Shown here piece by piece: positions 31,118 to 43,003 of a DNA stretch of 64,000 bases. A program made the position numbers and the translations under genes. The notes under the pieces were generated by a model, which saw only the letters and a list, made by a program, of their open reading frames with translations, did not search any database and was not told the origin of the DNA. The DNA lies in NCBI GenBank assembly GCA_039105265.1, contig JAPFFF010000036.1, positions 620,001-684,000 of the forward strand. The letters run 5' to 3'. Source of the stretch: Tritrichomonas musculus. Lineage: Eukaryota; Parabasalia; Tritrichomonadida; Tritrichomonadidae. Position 1 is the first letter of the stretch. Each line of letters begins with the position of its first letter.

Positions 31118-34100
31118 ATGCTTAAAATATTTATATGGACTTGTTTTTGTTCATGCAAATATATCAATTTCCTAAAATATGCTCAAGATGCCGATACAGA
31201 TGGATACACACCACATGACAGGATCAAAGAAACGACTATTGAAATCAATTTACATAAATGCAAATTTAGTTATCTCCAAAACACGAATGAAGATGGAGGA
31301 GCAATTTTGATTACATTCAATAAGAAAGCTAATTGTACCATAAATGATTGTAAATTTAAATCGTGTTCAGGATCAAAAGGAGGTGCAATTTCAGCATCAT
31401 ATTCAAAGACATATGACTATACATTTACCATTATTGATTCCTCATTTGAAGAATGCACATCCACAGACCTTGGAGGAGCGATTCATATTATGAGTGGGCA
31501 ACCACTTCACCACGTTTTCAATATTACTGGATGTCGATTCATTAACAACAAAGCTGCTACAGGTGGAGGTATCTATGCCGAACTTCGCGATCAATTAACT
31601 ATTAATAACTGTCATTTTGAGAACAATGAAGCTACTAACAAAGGATCATCAGCATATCTTCGAGTTGGTCACAACAACATCAAGAACGCAGTTGAAGAAC
31701 ATGACACATTTTACATCATGAACAATGTCTTCATCTTCACACCAAGTGATAATAACAAAGTCAATTTATATCTTGAGAACAAAGTCTTGACCGATGAAAC
31801 AGATGTTGCACATGCCAATGTCTACTTTGGCGGCTGCACCTTTTCAAGCACGAACGCCAACATCGAAGAATACAAACACATTGAAATTGTTGAAAATGAA
31901 GGAGGATTTGAAACATTCACATTCAATTCATGCAACTGTGTCAAACAAGGTGAGAACACGATATCAATTCCACCCACCATCAAATTTGAAAACATTCAAT
32001 TTGAATGTTTATCTCTTGATACATGCACACCGAGCACACCAAGCAATCCAACAAACCCAACGACATCACCCGTTAATCCACCAACAGAAACATCTACTCC
32101 AGATTTAGATGGATACACGCCACATGACAGGATCAAAGAAACGACTATTGAAATCAATTTACATAAATGCAAATTTAGTTATCTCCAAAACACGAATGAA
32201 GATGGAGGAGCAATTTTGATTACATTCAATAAGAAAGCTAATTGTACCATAAATGATTGTAAATTTAAATCGTGTTCAGGATCAAAAGGAGGTGCAATTT
32301 CAGCATCATATTCAAAGACAAATGACTATACATTTACCATTATTGATTCCTCATTTGAAGAATGCTCATCCACAGACCTTGGAGGAGCGATTCATATTAT
32401 GAGTGGGCAACCACTTCACCACGTTTTCAATATTACTGGATGTCGATTCATTAACAACAAAGCTGCTACAGGTGGAGGTATCTATGCCGAACTTCGCGAT
32501 CAATTAACTATTAATAACTGTCATTTTGAGAACAATGAAGCTACTAACAAAGGATCATCAGCATATCTTCGAGTTGGTCACAACAACATCAAGAACGCAG
32601 TTGAAGAACATGACACATTTTACATCATGAACAATGTCTTCATCTTCACACCAAGTGATAATAACAAAGTCAATTTATATCTTGAGAACAAAGTCTTGAC
32701 CGATGAAACAGATGTTGCACATGCCAATGTCTACTTTGGCGGCTGCACCTTTTCAAGCACGAACACCAACATCGAAGAATACAAACACATTGAAATTGTT
32801 GAAAATGAAGGAGGATTTGAAACATTCACATTCAATTCATGCAACTGTGTCAAACAAGGTGAGAACACGATATCAATTCCACCCACCATCAAATTTGAAA
32901 ACATTCAATTTGAATGTTTATCTCTTGATACATGCACACCGAGCACACCAAGCAATCCAACAAACCCAACGACATCACCCGTTAATCCACCAACAGAAAC
33001 ATCTACTCCAGATTTAGATGGATACACGCCACATGACAGGATCAAAGAAACGACTATTGAAATCAATTTACATAAATGCAAATTTAGTTATCTCCAAAAC
33101 ACGAATGAAGATGGAGGAGCAATTTTGATTACATTCAATAAGAAAGTTAATTGTACCATAAATGATTGTAAATTTAAATCGTGTTCAGGATCAAAAGGAG
33201 GTGCAATTTCAGCATCATATTCAAAGACAAATGACTATACATTTACCATTATTGATTCCTCATTTGAAGAATGCTCATCCACAGACCTTGGAGGAGCGAT
33301 TCATATTATAAGTGGGCAACCACTTCACCACGTTTTCAATATTACTGGATGTCGATTCATTAACAACAAAGCTGCTACAGGTGGAGGTATCTATGCCGAA
33401 CTTCGCGATCAATTAACTATTAATAACTGTCATTTTGAGAACAATGAAGCTACTAACAAAGGATCATCAGCATATCTTCGAGTTGGTCACAACAACATCA
33501 AGAACACAGTTGAAGAACATGACACATTTTACATCATGAACAATGTCTTCATCTTCACGCCAAGTGATAATAACAAAGTCAATTTATATCTTGAGAACAA
33601 AGTCTTGACCGATGAAACAGATGTTGCACATGCCAATGTCTACTTTGGCGGCTGCACCTTTTCAAGCACGAACACCAACATCGAAGAATACAAACACATT
33701 GAAATTGTTGAAAATGAAGGAGGATTTGAAACATTCACATTCAATTCATGCAACTGTGTCAAACAAGGTGAGAACACGATATCAATTCCATCCACCATCA
33801 AATTTGAAAACATTCAATTTGGATGTTTATCTCTTGATACATGCACACCGAGCACACCAAGCAATCCAACGACATCACCCGTTAATCCACCAACAGAAAC
33901 ATCTACCCCAGATTTAGATGGATACACACCACATGGCAGGATCAAAGAAACGACTATTGAAATCAATTTACATAAATGCAAATTTAGTTATCTCCAAAAC
34001 ACGAATGAAGATGGAGGAGCAATTTTGATTACATTCAATAAGAAAGTTAATTGTACCATAAATGATTGTAAATTTAAATCGTGTTCAGGATCAAAAGGAG

Positions 34101-37100
34101 GTGCAATTTCAGCATCATATTCAAAGACAAATGACTATACATTTACCATTATTGATTCCTCATTTGAAGAATGCTCATCCACAGACCTTGGAGGAGCGAT
34201 TCATATTATAAGTGGGCAACCACTTCACCACGTTTTCAATATTACTGGATGTCGATTCATTAACAACAAGGCTACTACAGGTGGAGGTATCTATGCCGAA
34301 CTTCGCGATCAATTAACTATTAATAACTGTCATTTTGAGAACAATGAAGCTACTAACAAAGGATCATCAGCATATCTTCGAGTTGGTCACAACAACATCA
34401 AGAACGCAGTTGAAGAACATGACACATTTTACATCATGAACAATGTCTTCATCTTCACACCAAGTGATAATAACAAAGTCAATTTATATCTTGAGAACAA
34501 AGTCTTGACCGATGAAACAGATGTTGCACATGCCAATGTCTACTTTGGCGGCTGCACCTTTTCAAGCACGAACGCCAACATCGAAGAATACAAACACATT
34601 GAAATTGTTGAAAATGAAGGAGGATTTGAAACATTCACATTTAATTCATGCAACTGTGTCAAACAAGGTGAGAACACGATATCAATTCCACCCACCATCA
34701 AATTTGAAAACATTCAATTTGGATGTTTATCTCTTGATACATGCACACCGAGCACACCAAGCAATCCAACGACATCACCCGTTAATCCACCAACAGAAAC
34801 ATCTACCCCAGATTTAGATGGATACACACCACATGGCAGGATCAAAGAAACGACTATTGAAATCAATTTACATAAATGCAAATTTAGTTATCTCCAAAAC
34901 ACGAATGAAGATGGAGGAGCAATTTTGATTACATTCAATAAGAAAGTTAATTGTACCATAAATGATTGTAAATTTAAATCGTGTTCAGGATCAAAAGGAG
35001 GTGCAATTTCAGCATCATATTCAAAGACAAATGACTATACATTTACCATTATTGATTCCTCATTTGAAGAATGCTCATCCACAGACCTTGGAGGAGCGAT
35101 TCATATTATAAGTGGGCAACCACTTCACCACGTTTTCAATATTACTGGATGTCGATTCATTAACAACAAGGCTACTACAGGTGGAGGTATCTATGCCGAA
35201 CTTCGCGATCAATTAACTATTAATAACTGTCATTTTGAGAACAATGAAGCTACTAACAAAGGATCATCAGCATATCTTCGAGTTGGTCACAACAACATCA
35301 AGAACGCAGTTGAAGAACATGACACATTTTACATCATGAACAATGTCTTCATCTTCACACCAAGTGATAATAACAAAGTCAATTTATATCTTGAGAACAA
35401 AGTCTTGACCGATGAAACAGATGTTGCACATGCCAATGTCTACTTTGGCGGCTGCACCTTTTCAAGCACGAACGCCAACATCGAAGAATACAAACACATT
35501 GAAATTGTTGAAAATGAAGGAGGATTTGAAACATTCACATTTAATTCATGCAACTGTGTCAAACAAGGTGAGAACACGATATCAATTCCACCCACCATCA
35601 AATTTGAAAACATTCAATTTGGATGTTTATCTCTTGATACATGCACACCGAGCACACCAAGCAATCCAACGACATCACCCGTTAATCCACCAACAGAAAC
35701 ATCTACCCCAGATTTAGATGGATACACACCACATGGCAGGATCAAAGAAACGACTATTGAAATCAATTTACATAAATGCAAATTTAGTTATCTCCAAAAC
35801 ACGAATGAAGATGGAGGAGCAATTTTGATTACATTCAATAAGAAAGTTAATTGTACCATAAATGATTGTAAATTTAAATCGTGTTCAGGATCAAAAGGAG
35901 GTGCAATTTCAGCATCATATTCAAAGACAAATGACTATACATTTACCATTATTGATTCCTCATTTGAAGAATGCTCATCCACAGACCTTGGAGGAGCGAT
36001 TCATATTATAAGTGGGCAACCACTTCACCACGTTTTCAATATTACTGGATGTCGATTCATTAACAACAAGGCTACTACAGGTGGAGGTATCTATGCCGAA
36101 CTTCGCGATCAATTAACTATTAATAACTGTCATTTTGAGAACAATGAAGCTACTAACAAAGGATCATCAGCGTATCTTCGAGTTGGTCACAACAACATCA
36201 AGAACGCAGTTGAAGAACATGACACATTTTACATCATGAACAATGTCTTCATCTTCACGCCAAGTGATAATAACAAAGTCAATTTATATCTTGAGAACAA
36301 AGTCTTGACCGATGAAACAGATGTTGCACATGCCAATGTCTACTTTGGCGGCTGCACCTTTTCAAGCACGAACGCCAACATCGAAGAATACAAACACATT
36401 GAAATTGTTGAAAATGAAGGAGGATTTGAAACATTCACATTTAATTCATGCAACTGTGTCAAACAAGGTGAGAACACGATATCAATTCCACCCACCATCA
36501 AATTTGAAAACATTCAATTTGGATGTTTATCTCTTGATACATGCACACCGAGCACACCAAGCAATCCAACGACATCACCCGTTAATCCACCAACAGAAAC
36601 ATCTACCCCAGATTTAGATGGATACACACCACATGGCAGGATCAAAGAAACGACTATTGAAATCAATTTACATAAATGCAAATTTAGTTATCTCCAAAAC
36701 ACGAATGAAGATGGAGGAGCAATTTTGATTACATTCAATAAGAAAGTTAATTGTACCATAAATGATTGTAAATTTAAATCGTGTTCAGGATCAAAAGGAG
36801 GTGCAATTTCAGCATCATATTCAAAGACAAATGACTATACATTTACCATTATTGATTCCTCATTTGAAGAATGCTCATCCACAGACCTTGGAGGAGCGAT
36901 TCATATTATAAGTGGGCAACCACTTCACCACGTTTTCAATATTACTGGATGTCGATTCATTAACAACAAGGCTACTACAGGTGGAGGTATCTATGCCGAA
37001 CTTCGCGATCAATTAACTATTAATAACTGTCATTTTGAGAACAATGAAGCTACTAACAAAGGATCATCAGCATATCTTCGAGTTGGTCACAACAACATCA

Positions 37101-40100
37101 AGAACGCAGTTGAAGAACATGACACATTTTACATCATGAACAATGTCTTCATCTTCACGCCAAGTGATAATAACAAAGTCAATTTATATCTTGAGAACAA
37201 AGTCTTGACCGATGAAACAGATGTTGCACATGCCAATGTCTACTTTGGCGGCTGCACCTTTTCAAGCACGAACGCCAACATCGAAGAATACAAACACATT
37301 GAAATTGTTGAAAATGAAGGAGGATTTGAAACATTCACATTTAATTCATGCAACTGTGTCAAACAAGGTGAGAACACGATATCAATTCCACCCACCATCA
37401 AATTTGAAAACATTCAATTTGGATGTTTATCTCTTGATACATGCACACCGAGCACACCAAGCAATCCAACGACATCACCCGTTAATCCACCAACAGAAAC
37501 ATCTACCCCAGATTTAGATGGATACACACCACATGGCAGGATCAAAGAAACGACTATTGAAATCAATTTACATAAATGCAAATTTAGTTATCTCCAAAAC
37601 ACGAATGAAGATGGAGGAGCAATTTTGATTACATTCAATAAGAAAGTTAATTGTACCATAAATGATTGTAAATTTAAATCGTGTTCAGGATCAAAAGGAG
37701 GTGCAATTTCAGCATCATATTCAAAGACAAATGACTATACATTTACCATTATTGATTCCTCATTTGAAGAATGCTCATCCACAGACCTTGGAGGAGCGAT
37801 TCATATTATAAGTGGGCAACCACTTCACCACGTTTTCAATATTACTGGATGTCGATTCATTAACAACAAGGCTACTACAGGTGGAGGTATCTATGCCGAA
37901 CTTCGCGATCAATTAACTATTAATAACTGTCATTTTGAGAACAATGAAGCTACTAACAAAGGATCATCAGCGTATCTTCGAGTTGGTCACAACAACATCA
38001 AGAACGCAGTTGAAGAACATGACACATTTTACATCATGAACAATGTCTTCATCTTCACGCCAAGTGATAATAACAAAGTCAATTTATATCTTGAGAACAA
38101 AGTCTTGACCGATGAAACAGATGTTGCACATGCCAATGTCTACTTTGGCGGCTGCACCTTTTCAAGCACGAACACCAACATCGAAGAATACAAACACATT
38201 GAAATTGTTGAAAATGAAGGAGGATTTGAAACATTCACATTCAATTCATGCAACTGTGTCAAACAAGGTGAGAACACGATATCAATTCCATCCACCATCA
38301 AATTTGAAAACATTCAATTTGGATGTTTATCTCTTGATACATGCACACCGAGCACACCAAGCAATCCAACGACATCACCCGTTAATCCACCAACAGAAAC
38401 ATCTACCCCAGATTTAGATGGATACACACCACATGGCAGGATCAAAGAAACGACTATTGAAATCAATTTACATAAATGCAAATTTAGTTATCTCCAAAAC
38501 ACGAATGAAGATGGAGGAGCAATTTTGATTACATTCAATAAGAAAGTTAATTGTACCATAAATGATTGTAAATTTAAATCGTGTTCAGGATCAAAAGGAG
38601 GTGCAATTTCAGCATCATATTCAAAGACAAATGACTATACATTTACCATTATTGATTCCTCATTTGAAGAATGCTCATCCACAGACCTTGGAGGAGCGAT
38701 TCATATTATAAGTGGGCAACCACTTCACCACGTTTTCAATATTACTGGATGTCGATTCATTAACAACAAAGCTGCTACAGGTGGAGGTATCTATGCCGAA
38801 CTTCGCGATCAATTAACTATTAATAACTGTCATTTTGAGAACAATGAAGCTACTAACAAAGGATCATCAGCATATCTTCGAGTTGGTCACAACAACATCA
38901 AGAACACAGTTGAAGAACATGACACATTTTACATCATGAACAATGTCTTCATCTTCACGCCAAGTGATAATAACAAAGTCAATTTATATCTTGAGAACAA
39001 AGTCTTGACCGATGAAACAGATGTTGCACATGCCAATGTCTACTTTGGCGGCTGCACCTTTTCAAGCACGAACACCAACATCGAAGAATACAAACACATT
39101 GAAATTGTTGAAAATGAAGGAGGATTTGAAACATTCACATTCAATTCATGCAACTGTGTCAAACAAGGTGAGAACACGATATCAATTCCACCCACCATCA
39201 AATTTGAAAACATTCAATTTGGATGTTTATCTCTTGATACATGCACACCAGGCAATCCAACAACAGAAGCATCAACATCACATTCAGCATCTAGTCCAAC
39301 TGTTGAAACATCATCACAATTCAGCAACACTGATGTTATTCCACCAGACTACACCACGCAATCACCGACAGATGATCAATGTGAAAGCTATCCAAACCGC
39401 CAAGAATCAGTCAAGCAAGCCATCAAACTAGAGAAAGCATGCTTCTTCAATTTGCATTCTCCAAACTCAGTTGACGGTGGCGCAATCAGCGCAATCAACG
39501 CTTCTCTTGAATTAGAAAATTGCCAATTCACAAAATGCTCATCAAGTGGAAATGGTGGTGCCATCTATGTCACTTTTTCAAGTCCAGATTGTGAGCTTGA
39601 AATAGAAGAATGCATCTTCAATTCATGTTCTTCAGGCAAATTCGGTGGATCAATTTATTTCACCAGTTCTAATCCACGTGCTGAATCGTCCATTGAAGAA
39701 TGCAAATTTGAAGAGAACAAAGCACAGCAAGGTGCAGGTGCCATTTATTATTCGCCATGTGCAAACTCAGAAATGAAGGACAACTTGTTTGTCAACAATT
39801 ACTGCAACAACGACAATGCGCAAGGATCATCATTGTATGTCATCATTGCCAACCAAAGCAGGAAGAAAATTAAAGATGATGACGATGAAGAAATCAAGGC
39901 AGTTGTTATTGAAAACAACAGAATCAGAAGCAAACCAGTGAATAACTCACAACAATTGTTTATTGATTTAAAGAAGGATTGCGAACTCTATTTCAACTCC
40001 AACTCATTCTCATTTGATAAAACTAATAGTGAAGACATTCCTTCGAATGCTAAGTACATTCATTTGTCCATGGAAAATAGTTCTGTCATTCATATCAATG

Positions 40101-40432
40101 GCGAGATTTGCGTCGATAACAAGGATGATCCTTTAGTTGAAGGTTTCGATTCAGATGCAAATATTGTCACTGATTGTCATAAGGCTGACTCAGAAAATGA
40201 CCAGAACTTTGGTGACAATGATGACAACAAGTCTAAAGATAAGTCAAACCTTGCATTGATCATTGGTGTTGCTGCTGCTGGCGTAGTTGTTGTGGTTGTA
40301 ATCGTTTTGGTTGTTGTCTTAATTGTATTAAGAAAGAAATCAATGGGAAGATATATTGAAGATATCAACACAGATGATATCGCTGATAATTCAACAACTG
40401 AAGGAGTTTCAACAGCAGACAATATCCTTTAA
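31118..40432 (+). CDS. Giant Pmp-like beta-helix surface protein with nine 300-aa units
   Basis: A 3104-aa type I membrane protein in one open frame. A short hydrophobic leader (MLKIFIWTCFCSC) precedes nine units of 300-303 residues from residue 28. Each unit carries GGAI and FxxN-type motifs (EDGGAILITF, SKGGAISASY, DLGGAIHIMSG, ATGGGIYAEL) like chlamydial and trichomonad polymorphic membrane proteins, which fold as right-handed beta helices. Each has conserved cysteines, sequons NCT and NIT and a Thr/Pro linker (PTTSPVNPPTETSTPDL). After unit nine comes a diverged Pmp-like domain (about 2745-3040), one transmembrane helix (about 3045-3069) and a 35-residue acidic tail with YIEDI. The likely role is adhesion or host interaction, inferred from the family. 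Confidence 0.92.
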   Translation: MLKIFIWTCFCSCKYINFLKYAQDADTDGYTPHDRIKETTIEINLHKCKFSYLQNTNEDGGAILITFNKKANCTINDCKFKSCSGSKGGAISASYSKTYDYTFTIIDSSFEECTSTDLGGAIHIMSGQPLHHVFNITGCRFINNKAATGGGIYAELRDQLTINNCHFENNEATNKGSSAYLRVGHNNIKNAVEEHDTFYIMNNVFIFTPSDNNKVNLYLENKVLTDETDVAHANVYFGGCTFSSTNANIEEYKHIEIVENEGGFETFTFNSCNCVKQGENTISIPPTIKFENIQFECLSLDTCTPSTPSNPTNPTTSPVNPPTETSTPDLDGYTPHDRIKETTIEINLHKCKFSYLQNTNEDGGAILITFNKKANCTINDCKFKSCSGSKGGAISASYSKTNDYTFTIIDSSFEECSSTDLGGAIHIMSGQPLHHVFNITGCRFINNKAATGGGIYAELRDQLTINNCHFENNEATNKGSSAYLRVGHNNIKNAVEEHDTFYIMNNVFIFTPSDNNKVNLYLENKVLTDETDVAHANVYFGGCTFSSTNTNIEEYKHIEIVENEGGFETFTFNSCNCVKQGENTISIPPTIKFENIQFECLSLDTCTPSTPSNPTNPTTSPVNPPTETSTPDLDGYTPHDRIKETTIEINLHKCKFSYLQNTNEDGGAILITFNKKVNCTINDCKFKSCSGSKGGAISASYSKTNDYTFTIIDSSFEECSSTDLGGAIHIISGQPLHHVFNITGCRFINNKAATGGGIYAELRDQLTINNCHFENNEATNKGSSAYLRVGHNNIKNTVEEHDTFYIMNNVFIFTPSDNNKVNLYLENKVLTDETDVAHANVYFGGCTFSSTNTNIEEYKHIEIVENEGGFETFTFNSCNCVKQGENTISIPSTIKFENIQFGCLSLDTCTPSTPSNPTTSPVNPPTETSTPDLDGYTPHGRIKETTIEINLHKCKFSYLQNTNEDGGAILITFNKKVNCTINDCKFKSCSGSKGGAISASYSKTNDYTFTIIDSSFEECSSTDLGGAIHIISGQPLHHVFNITGCRFINNKATTGGGIYAELRDQLTINNCHFENNEATNKGSSAYLRVGHNNIKNAVEEHDTFYIMNNVFIFTPSDNNKVNLYLENKVLTDETDVAHANVYFGGCTFSSTNANIEEYKHIEIVENEGGFETFTFNSCNCVKQGENTISIPPTIKFENIQFGCLSLDTCTPSTPSNPTTSPVNPPTETSTPDLDGYTPHGRIKETTIEINLHKCKFSYLQNTNEDGGAILITFNKKVNCTINDCKFKSCSGSKGGAISASYSKTNDYTFTIIDSSFEECSSTDLGGAIHIISGQPLHHVFNITGCRFINNKATTGGGIYAELRDQLTINNCHFENNEATNKGSSAYLRVGHNNIKNAVEEHDTFYIMNNVFIFTPSDNNKVNLYLENKVLTDETDVAHANVYFGGCTFSSTNANIEEYKHIEIVENEGGFETFTFNSCNCVKQGENTISIPPTIKFENIQFGCLSLDTCTPSTPSNPTTSPVNPPTETSTPDLDGYTPHGRIKETTIEINLHKCKFSYLQNTNEDGGAILITFNKKVNCTINDCKFKSCSGSKGGAISASYSKTNDYTFTIIDSSFEECSSTDLGGAIHIISGQPLHHVFNITGCRFINNKATTGGGIYAELRDQLTINNCHFENNEATNKGSSAYLRVGHNNIKNAVEEHDTFYIMNNVFIFTPSDNNKVNLYLENKVLTDETDVAHANVYFGGCTFSSTNANIEEYKHIEIVENEGGFETFTFNSCNCVKQGENTISIPPTIKFENIQFGCLSLDTCTPSTPSNPTTSPVNPPTETSTPDLDGYTPHGRIKETTIEINLHKCKFSYLQNTNEDGGAILITFNKKVNCTINDCKFKSCSGSKGGAISASYSKTNDYTFTIIDSSFEECSSTDLGGAIHIISGQPLHHVFNITGCRFINNKATTGGGIYAELRDQLTINNCHFENNEATNKGSSAYLRVGHNNIKNAVEEHDTFYIMNNVFIFTPSDNNKVNLYLENKVLTDETDVAHANVYFGGCTFSSTNANIEEYKHIEIVENEGGFETFTFNSCNCVKQGENTISIPPTIKFENIQFGCLSLDTCTPSTPSNPTTSPVNPPTETSTPDLDGYTPHGRIKETTIEINLHKCKFSYLQNTNEDGGAILITFNKKVNCTINDCKFKSCSGSKGGAISASYSKTNDYTFTIIDSSFEECSSTDLGGAIHIISGQPLHHVFNITGCRFINNKATTGGGIYAELRDQLTINNCHFENNEATNKGSSAYLRVGHNNIKNAVEEHDTFYIMNNVFIFTPSDNNKVNLYLENKVLTDETDVAHANVYFGGCTFSSTNTNIEEYKHIEIVENEGGFETFTFNSCNCVKQGENTISIPSTIKFENIQFGCLSLDTCTPSTPSNPTTSPVNPPTETSTPDLDGYTPHGRIKETTIEINLHKCKFSYLQNTNEDGGAILITFNKKVNCTINDCKFKSCSGSKGGAISASYSKTNDYTFTIIDSSFEECSSTDLGGAIHIISGQPLHHVFNITGCRFINNKAATGGGIYAELRDQLTINNCHFENNEATNKGSSAYLRVGHNNIKNTVEEHDTFYIMNNVFIFTPSDNNKVNLYLENKVLTDETDVAHANVYFGGCTFSSTNTNIEEYKHIEIVENEGGFETFTFNSCNCVKQGENTISIPPTIKFENIQFGCLSLDTCTPGNPTTEASTSHSASSPTVETSSQFSNTDVIPPDYTTQSPTDDQCESYPNRQESVKQAIKLEKACFFNLHSPNSVDGGAISAINASLELENCQFTKCSSSGNGGAIYVTFSSPDCELEIEECIFNSCSSGKFGGSIYFTSSNPRAESSIEECKFEENKAQQGAGAIYYSPCANSEMKDNLFVNNYCNNDNAQGSSLYVIIANQSRKKIKDDDDEEIKAVVIENNRIRSKPVNNSQQLFIDLKKDCELYFNSNSFSFDKTNSEDIPSNAKYIHLSMENSSVIHINGEICVDNKDDPLVEGFDSDANIVTDCHKADSENDQNFGDNDDNKSKDKSNLALIIGVAAAGVVVVVVIVLVVVLIVLRKKSMGRYIEDINTDDIADNSTTEGVSTADNIL
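31199..39252 (+). repeat. Nine tandem 900/909-bp coding repeats
   Basis: Units start at 31199, 32108, 33017, 33917, 34817, 35717, 36617, 37517 and 38417. The first two are 909 bp, the next six 900 bp; the linker lost one 9-bp AAYCCAACA copy. The ninth ends in a changed linker. Units 4-7 look identical in protein. Unit 8 has a unit-4-like first half and a unit-3-like end, and unit 9 is unit-3-like, which shows exchange among units. Confidence 0.95.
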
Positions 40433-41600
40433 AACAAAAATTTTTAAAAAAGAATTAAATTAGAAATAAAGTGAGAGAAATAAAGGGGGTCGATTCAAAA
40501 AATAATTAATTTCAAGGGAAAACGATAATAAAAAATTTTTTTGAGAAAAAAATATTTGAAAAAAAAAATTTGGGAAATTACCATTTTTCCCCAACTTTTT
40601 TATATCACATTTCAACCTGGGGAAAAATGTTTTTTTGCATAAAATTTTATAAAAAAAATGTAAATTTTAACCATTTTTCCCCAACTTTTAAATCAGTCAA
40701 CATTCGGCCTTTTTAATGCAGTATCAACTCTTTTCTAGCATGGTTAATCATTATTAAGGGTACAAATAAAGTTTTTTTTGAATTTTTTTTTTAATCAAAT
40801 ATCTTATCAAATGCAAAAATTATCGTTTCAAAAATTTAACTGTTCAAATAAAGTTAAAATTATCTAGTAGCATTATAAACCAATTTTGAACCTTTATAAA
40901 CCTGAAACTTACAAATTTTTTATTATATTATGAATAATCCAATCTTATTTCAGGAAGATGAATGCAGGGTAATTTTAAAGATAATTATCTAAAAATACAA
41001 TATAAATAAATATAAATGAGAATTTTGCTCAATCACTATTTTTTCACTAATATATTAGCTCCAACTTTTTTAATAATTGAATTAAAAAGATTTTTATTAT
41101 CTAAAATGATATATTCTATACTAATACACTTTTTAATGCATATTTTTATTGAAATTCAAGATAAGATGATTTCTCAAATTTTCCTAATATTCTATCTCAA
41201 TTTTTTGATTATTTAAATAATATCATAAATTTAATCATAATGTGAATAAATAATTGCTATGCTACCTTTTTTTCCTGGGAAGAATGGTTGCATATTCAAG
41301 ATACACTTATGGAGTATTTTTGATAACCTACACATAAGAAAATTTTACATTTTGAAAAAAGTGTTTATATTAAGTAAATCCTTTATATTTTTAGGTTTTG
41401 AATTTATAAATCATAGTATAATCGTTTTATTTATATATATATTAAAATACAGGCAAAAACATGATATTTTATATTACAAAGAGATTTTTATTTCAAACGA
41501 ACTTCATCATTTTTCTGATATGAATTGACATGTGATTTTTTCTTTTTTGTTATAATTATTTTTCAAAAGTACTTCATATTCTTCTCTAATTTGGTTCTGA
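40433..41600. other. Intergenic DNA downstream of the surface protein
   Basis: AT-rich. The phrase ACCATTTTTCCCCAACTTTT occurs twice (about 40590 and 40670) with an inverted partial copy (CTGGGGAAAAATG) between, perhaps a degraded element. Frames here look compositional. Confidence 0.4.
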
Positions 41601-41603
41601 TTT

Positions 41604-43003
41604 TACCCCCAACTCGCTACAAATGGTTATTTTCATGTACGTTATATGTTAACAAGTTTTTTGTTAACCTGAAAAAAATAATTTTTTTATGGTTAACATT
41701 TTTTCTCCTCATAAATACTCATAAAAATATTCAATTTCTTTTAAATAAAATCAAATAAATGAAATATTTTTTAAATATTTACAATAAAACAAGGAGAATG
41801 ACAATAAATTTTCATAAAATTTTGACGATAAAATAACCAAAAAGTGACAAGAAGTCCATTATTTACAAAAGCAAAAGCAATTTTTCAAACGCAATTTCCA
41901 TTATACAAGCTTTTTTTTCGCATTTACTCGTCAACTAATCGATAGAGATTCATTTAATGTTTTATTAGAACCTTTGTAGCATGTTTTTGTCTTATTTTCA
42001 AAATTACATTTTACTTGTCGAGCCTTTTTTTACAGAAAATACTCTTTTTTTTCCTCAAGAGTTTCCTATATCTCTTTATTTGTTTTACTTTCAACCTAGC
42101 TTCTTTCTTATTTCCTCCTATTTTAGAAAATCCAAGATTCACCTAGTTTTATATATGTAAATTGCTTTTTTTCTCAATTAATTTTCTTTTTTAATTTGTT
42201 ATATAACCATTTTTTTTGTTTTTACTTATTTATTAAAGGCTATTTCCAATTAATCAAATATCAAAAAACAAATCTCTCAAATTCGATGATTTTATTCAAT
42301 AAACCTACCAAGAAATCGATACTGCTAATAAAAATTTCGTTATATACTTTGCATTTACAAAAAAAATTCATTTTTATTCTAACCTTAAATTCTTTAGAGA
42401 AACCTCAAAATTTTATTTGCTTTTTTAATCGTGCTTTTTTTTCTTCCAAAATATAATATAGAACCATGCTCGCATATCTTTTACTTCTCTCTATAATTTG
42501 CAAATAATATTATATTTTGGAAGAAAAATCAAAATTTTCAATTTCTGTTTCGATAGTTATTATCACCTTTAAAACTTATTTTTATTTTCTCATAACAGTT
42601 TTTAAAAGATTCAAAGCCGAATAAGATATTTGCAATTTATTATCAGTAAATCAGGAAAAATTTTAGGACCGTATTTAAGTAAATATAAAAACATTAAATA
42701 CTCAGAGCATATAATATTAAGGGATATGAAAACCTTTCATAACTCTTTTCTTTTATCACATTATTAAATAATATCATTTTTACCTCTTTTTTTTTCCTTC
42801 ATTTTTTTATCATATAAGCATCTTTGCATGTAGTTAATAAAAGGTATATTTATTTTTTGAAAACTCTTTTTCTTCAGTATTTATTATTAATTTTAGTTTT
42901 TTGTACGTTTTTCTTATTCAATTTTCTCTCTCAATTTCATTCAAAAAAATAACGAAAAAATAACGTATCAAAAAATAACCATTTGTAGCGAGGAGGGGGT
43001 ACC
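41604..43003. mobile_element. Non-autonomous pogo-like element, 1.4 kb
   Basis: Inverted ends share CTCGCTACAAATGGTTATTT (left about 41612, right about 42975-42994 reversed), preceded by TACCCCC, and then a TACGTTAT motif. The overall layout (TACCCCC, CTCGCTA, subterminal GTTAAC motifs near 41648-41695, CGTTATTTTTTCG near the other end) matches the 3-kb pogo-like transposon at 9.5-12.5 kb. No transposase frame lies inside, only AT-rich frames. It is probably a deletion derivative moved in trans. Exact ends and target duplication are not certain. Confidence 0.65.

Noticed and set aside
31794-39431. A 101-139 codon frame repeated in each surface-protein unit, in another frame
   Set aside because: It is overprinted on the real gene, its conservation follows from the near-identical repeats, and it has no independent coding signal.
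41016-42456. Several 66-89 codon frames
   Set aside because: Compositional Phe/Ile/Lys/Leu-rich frames, most inside a non-autonomous transposon.
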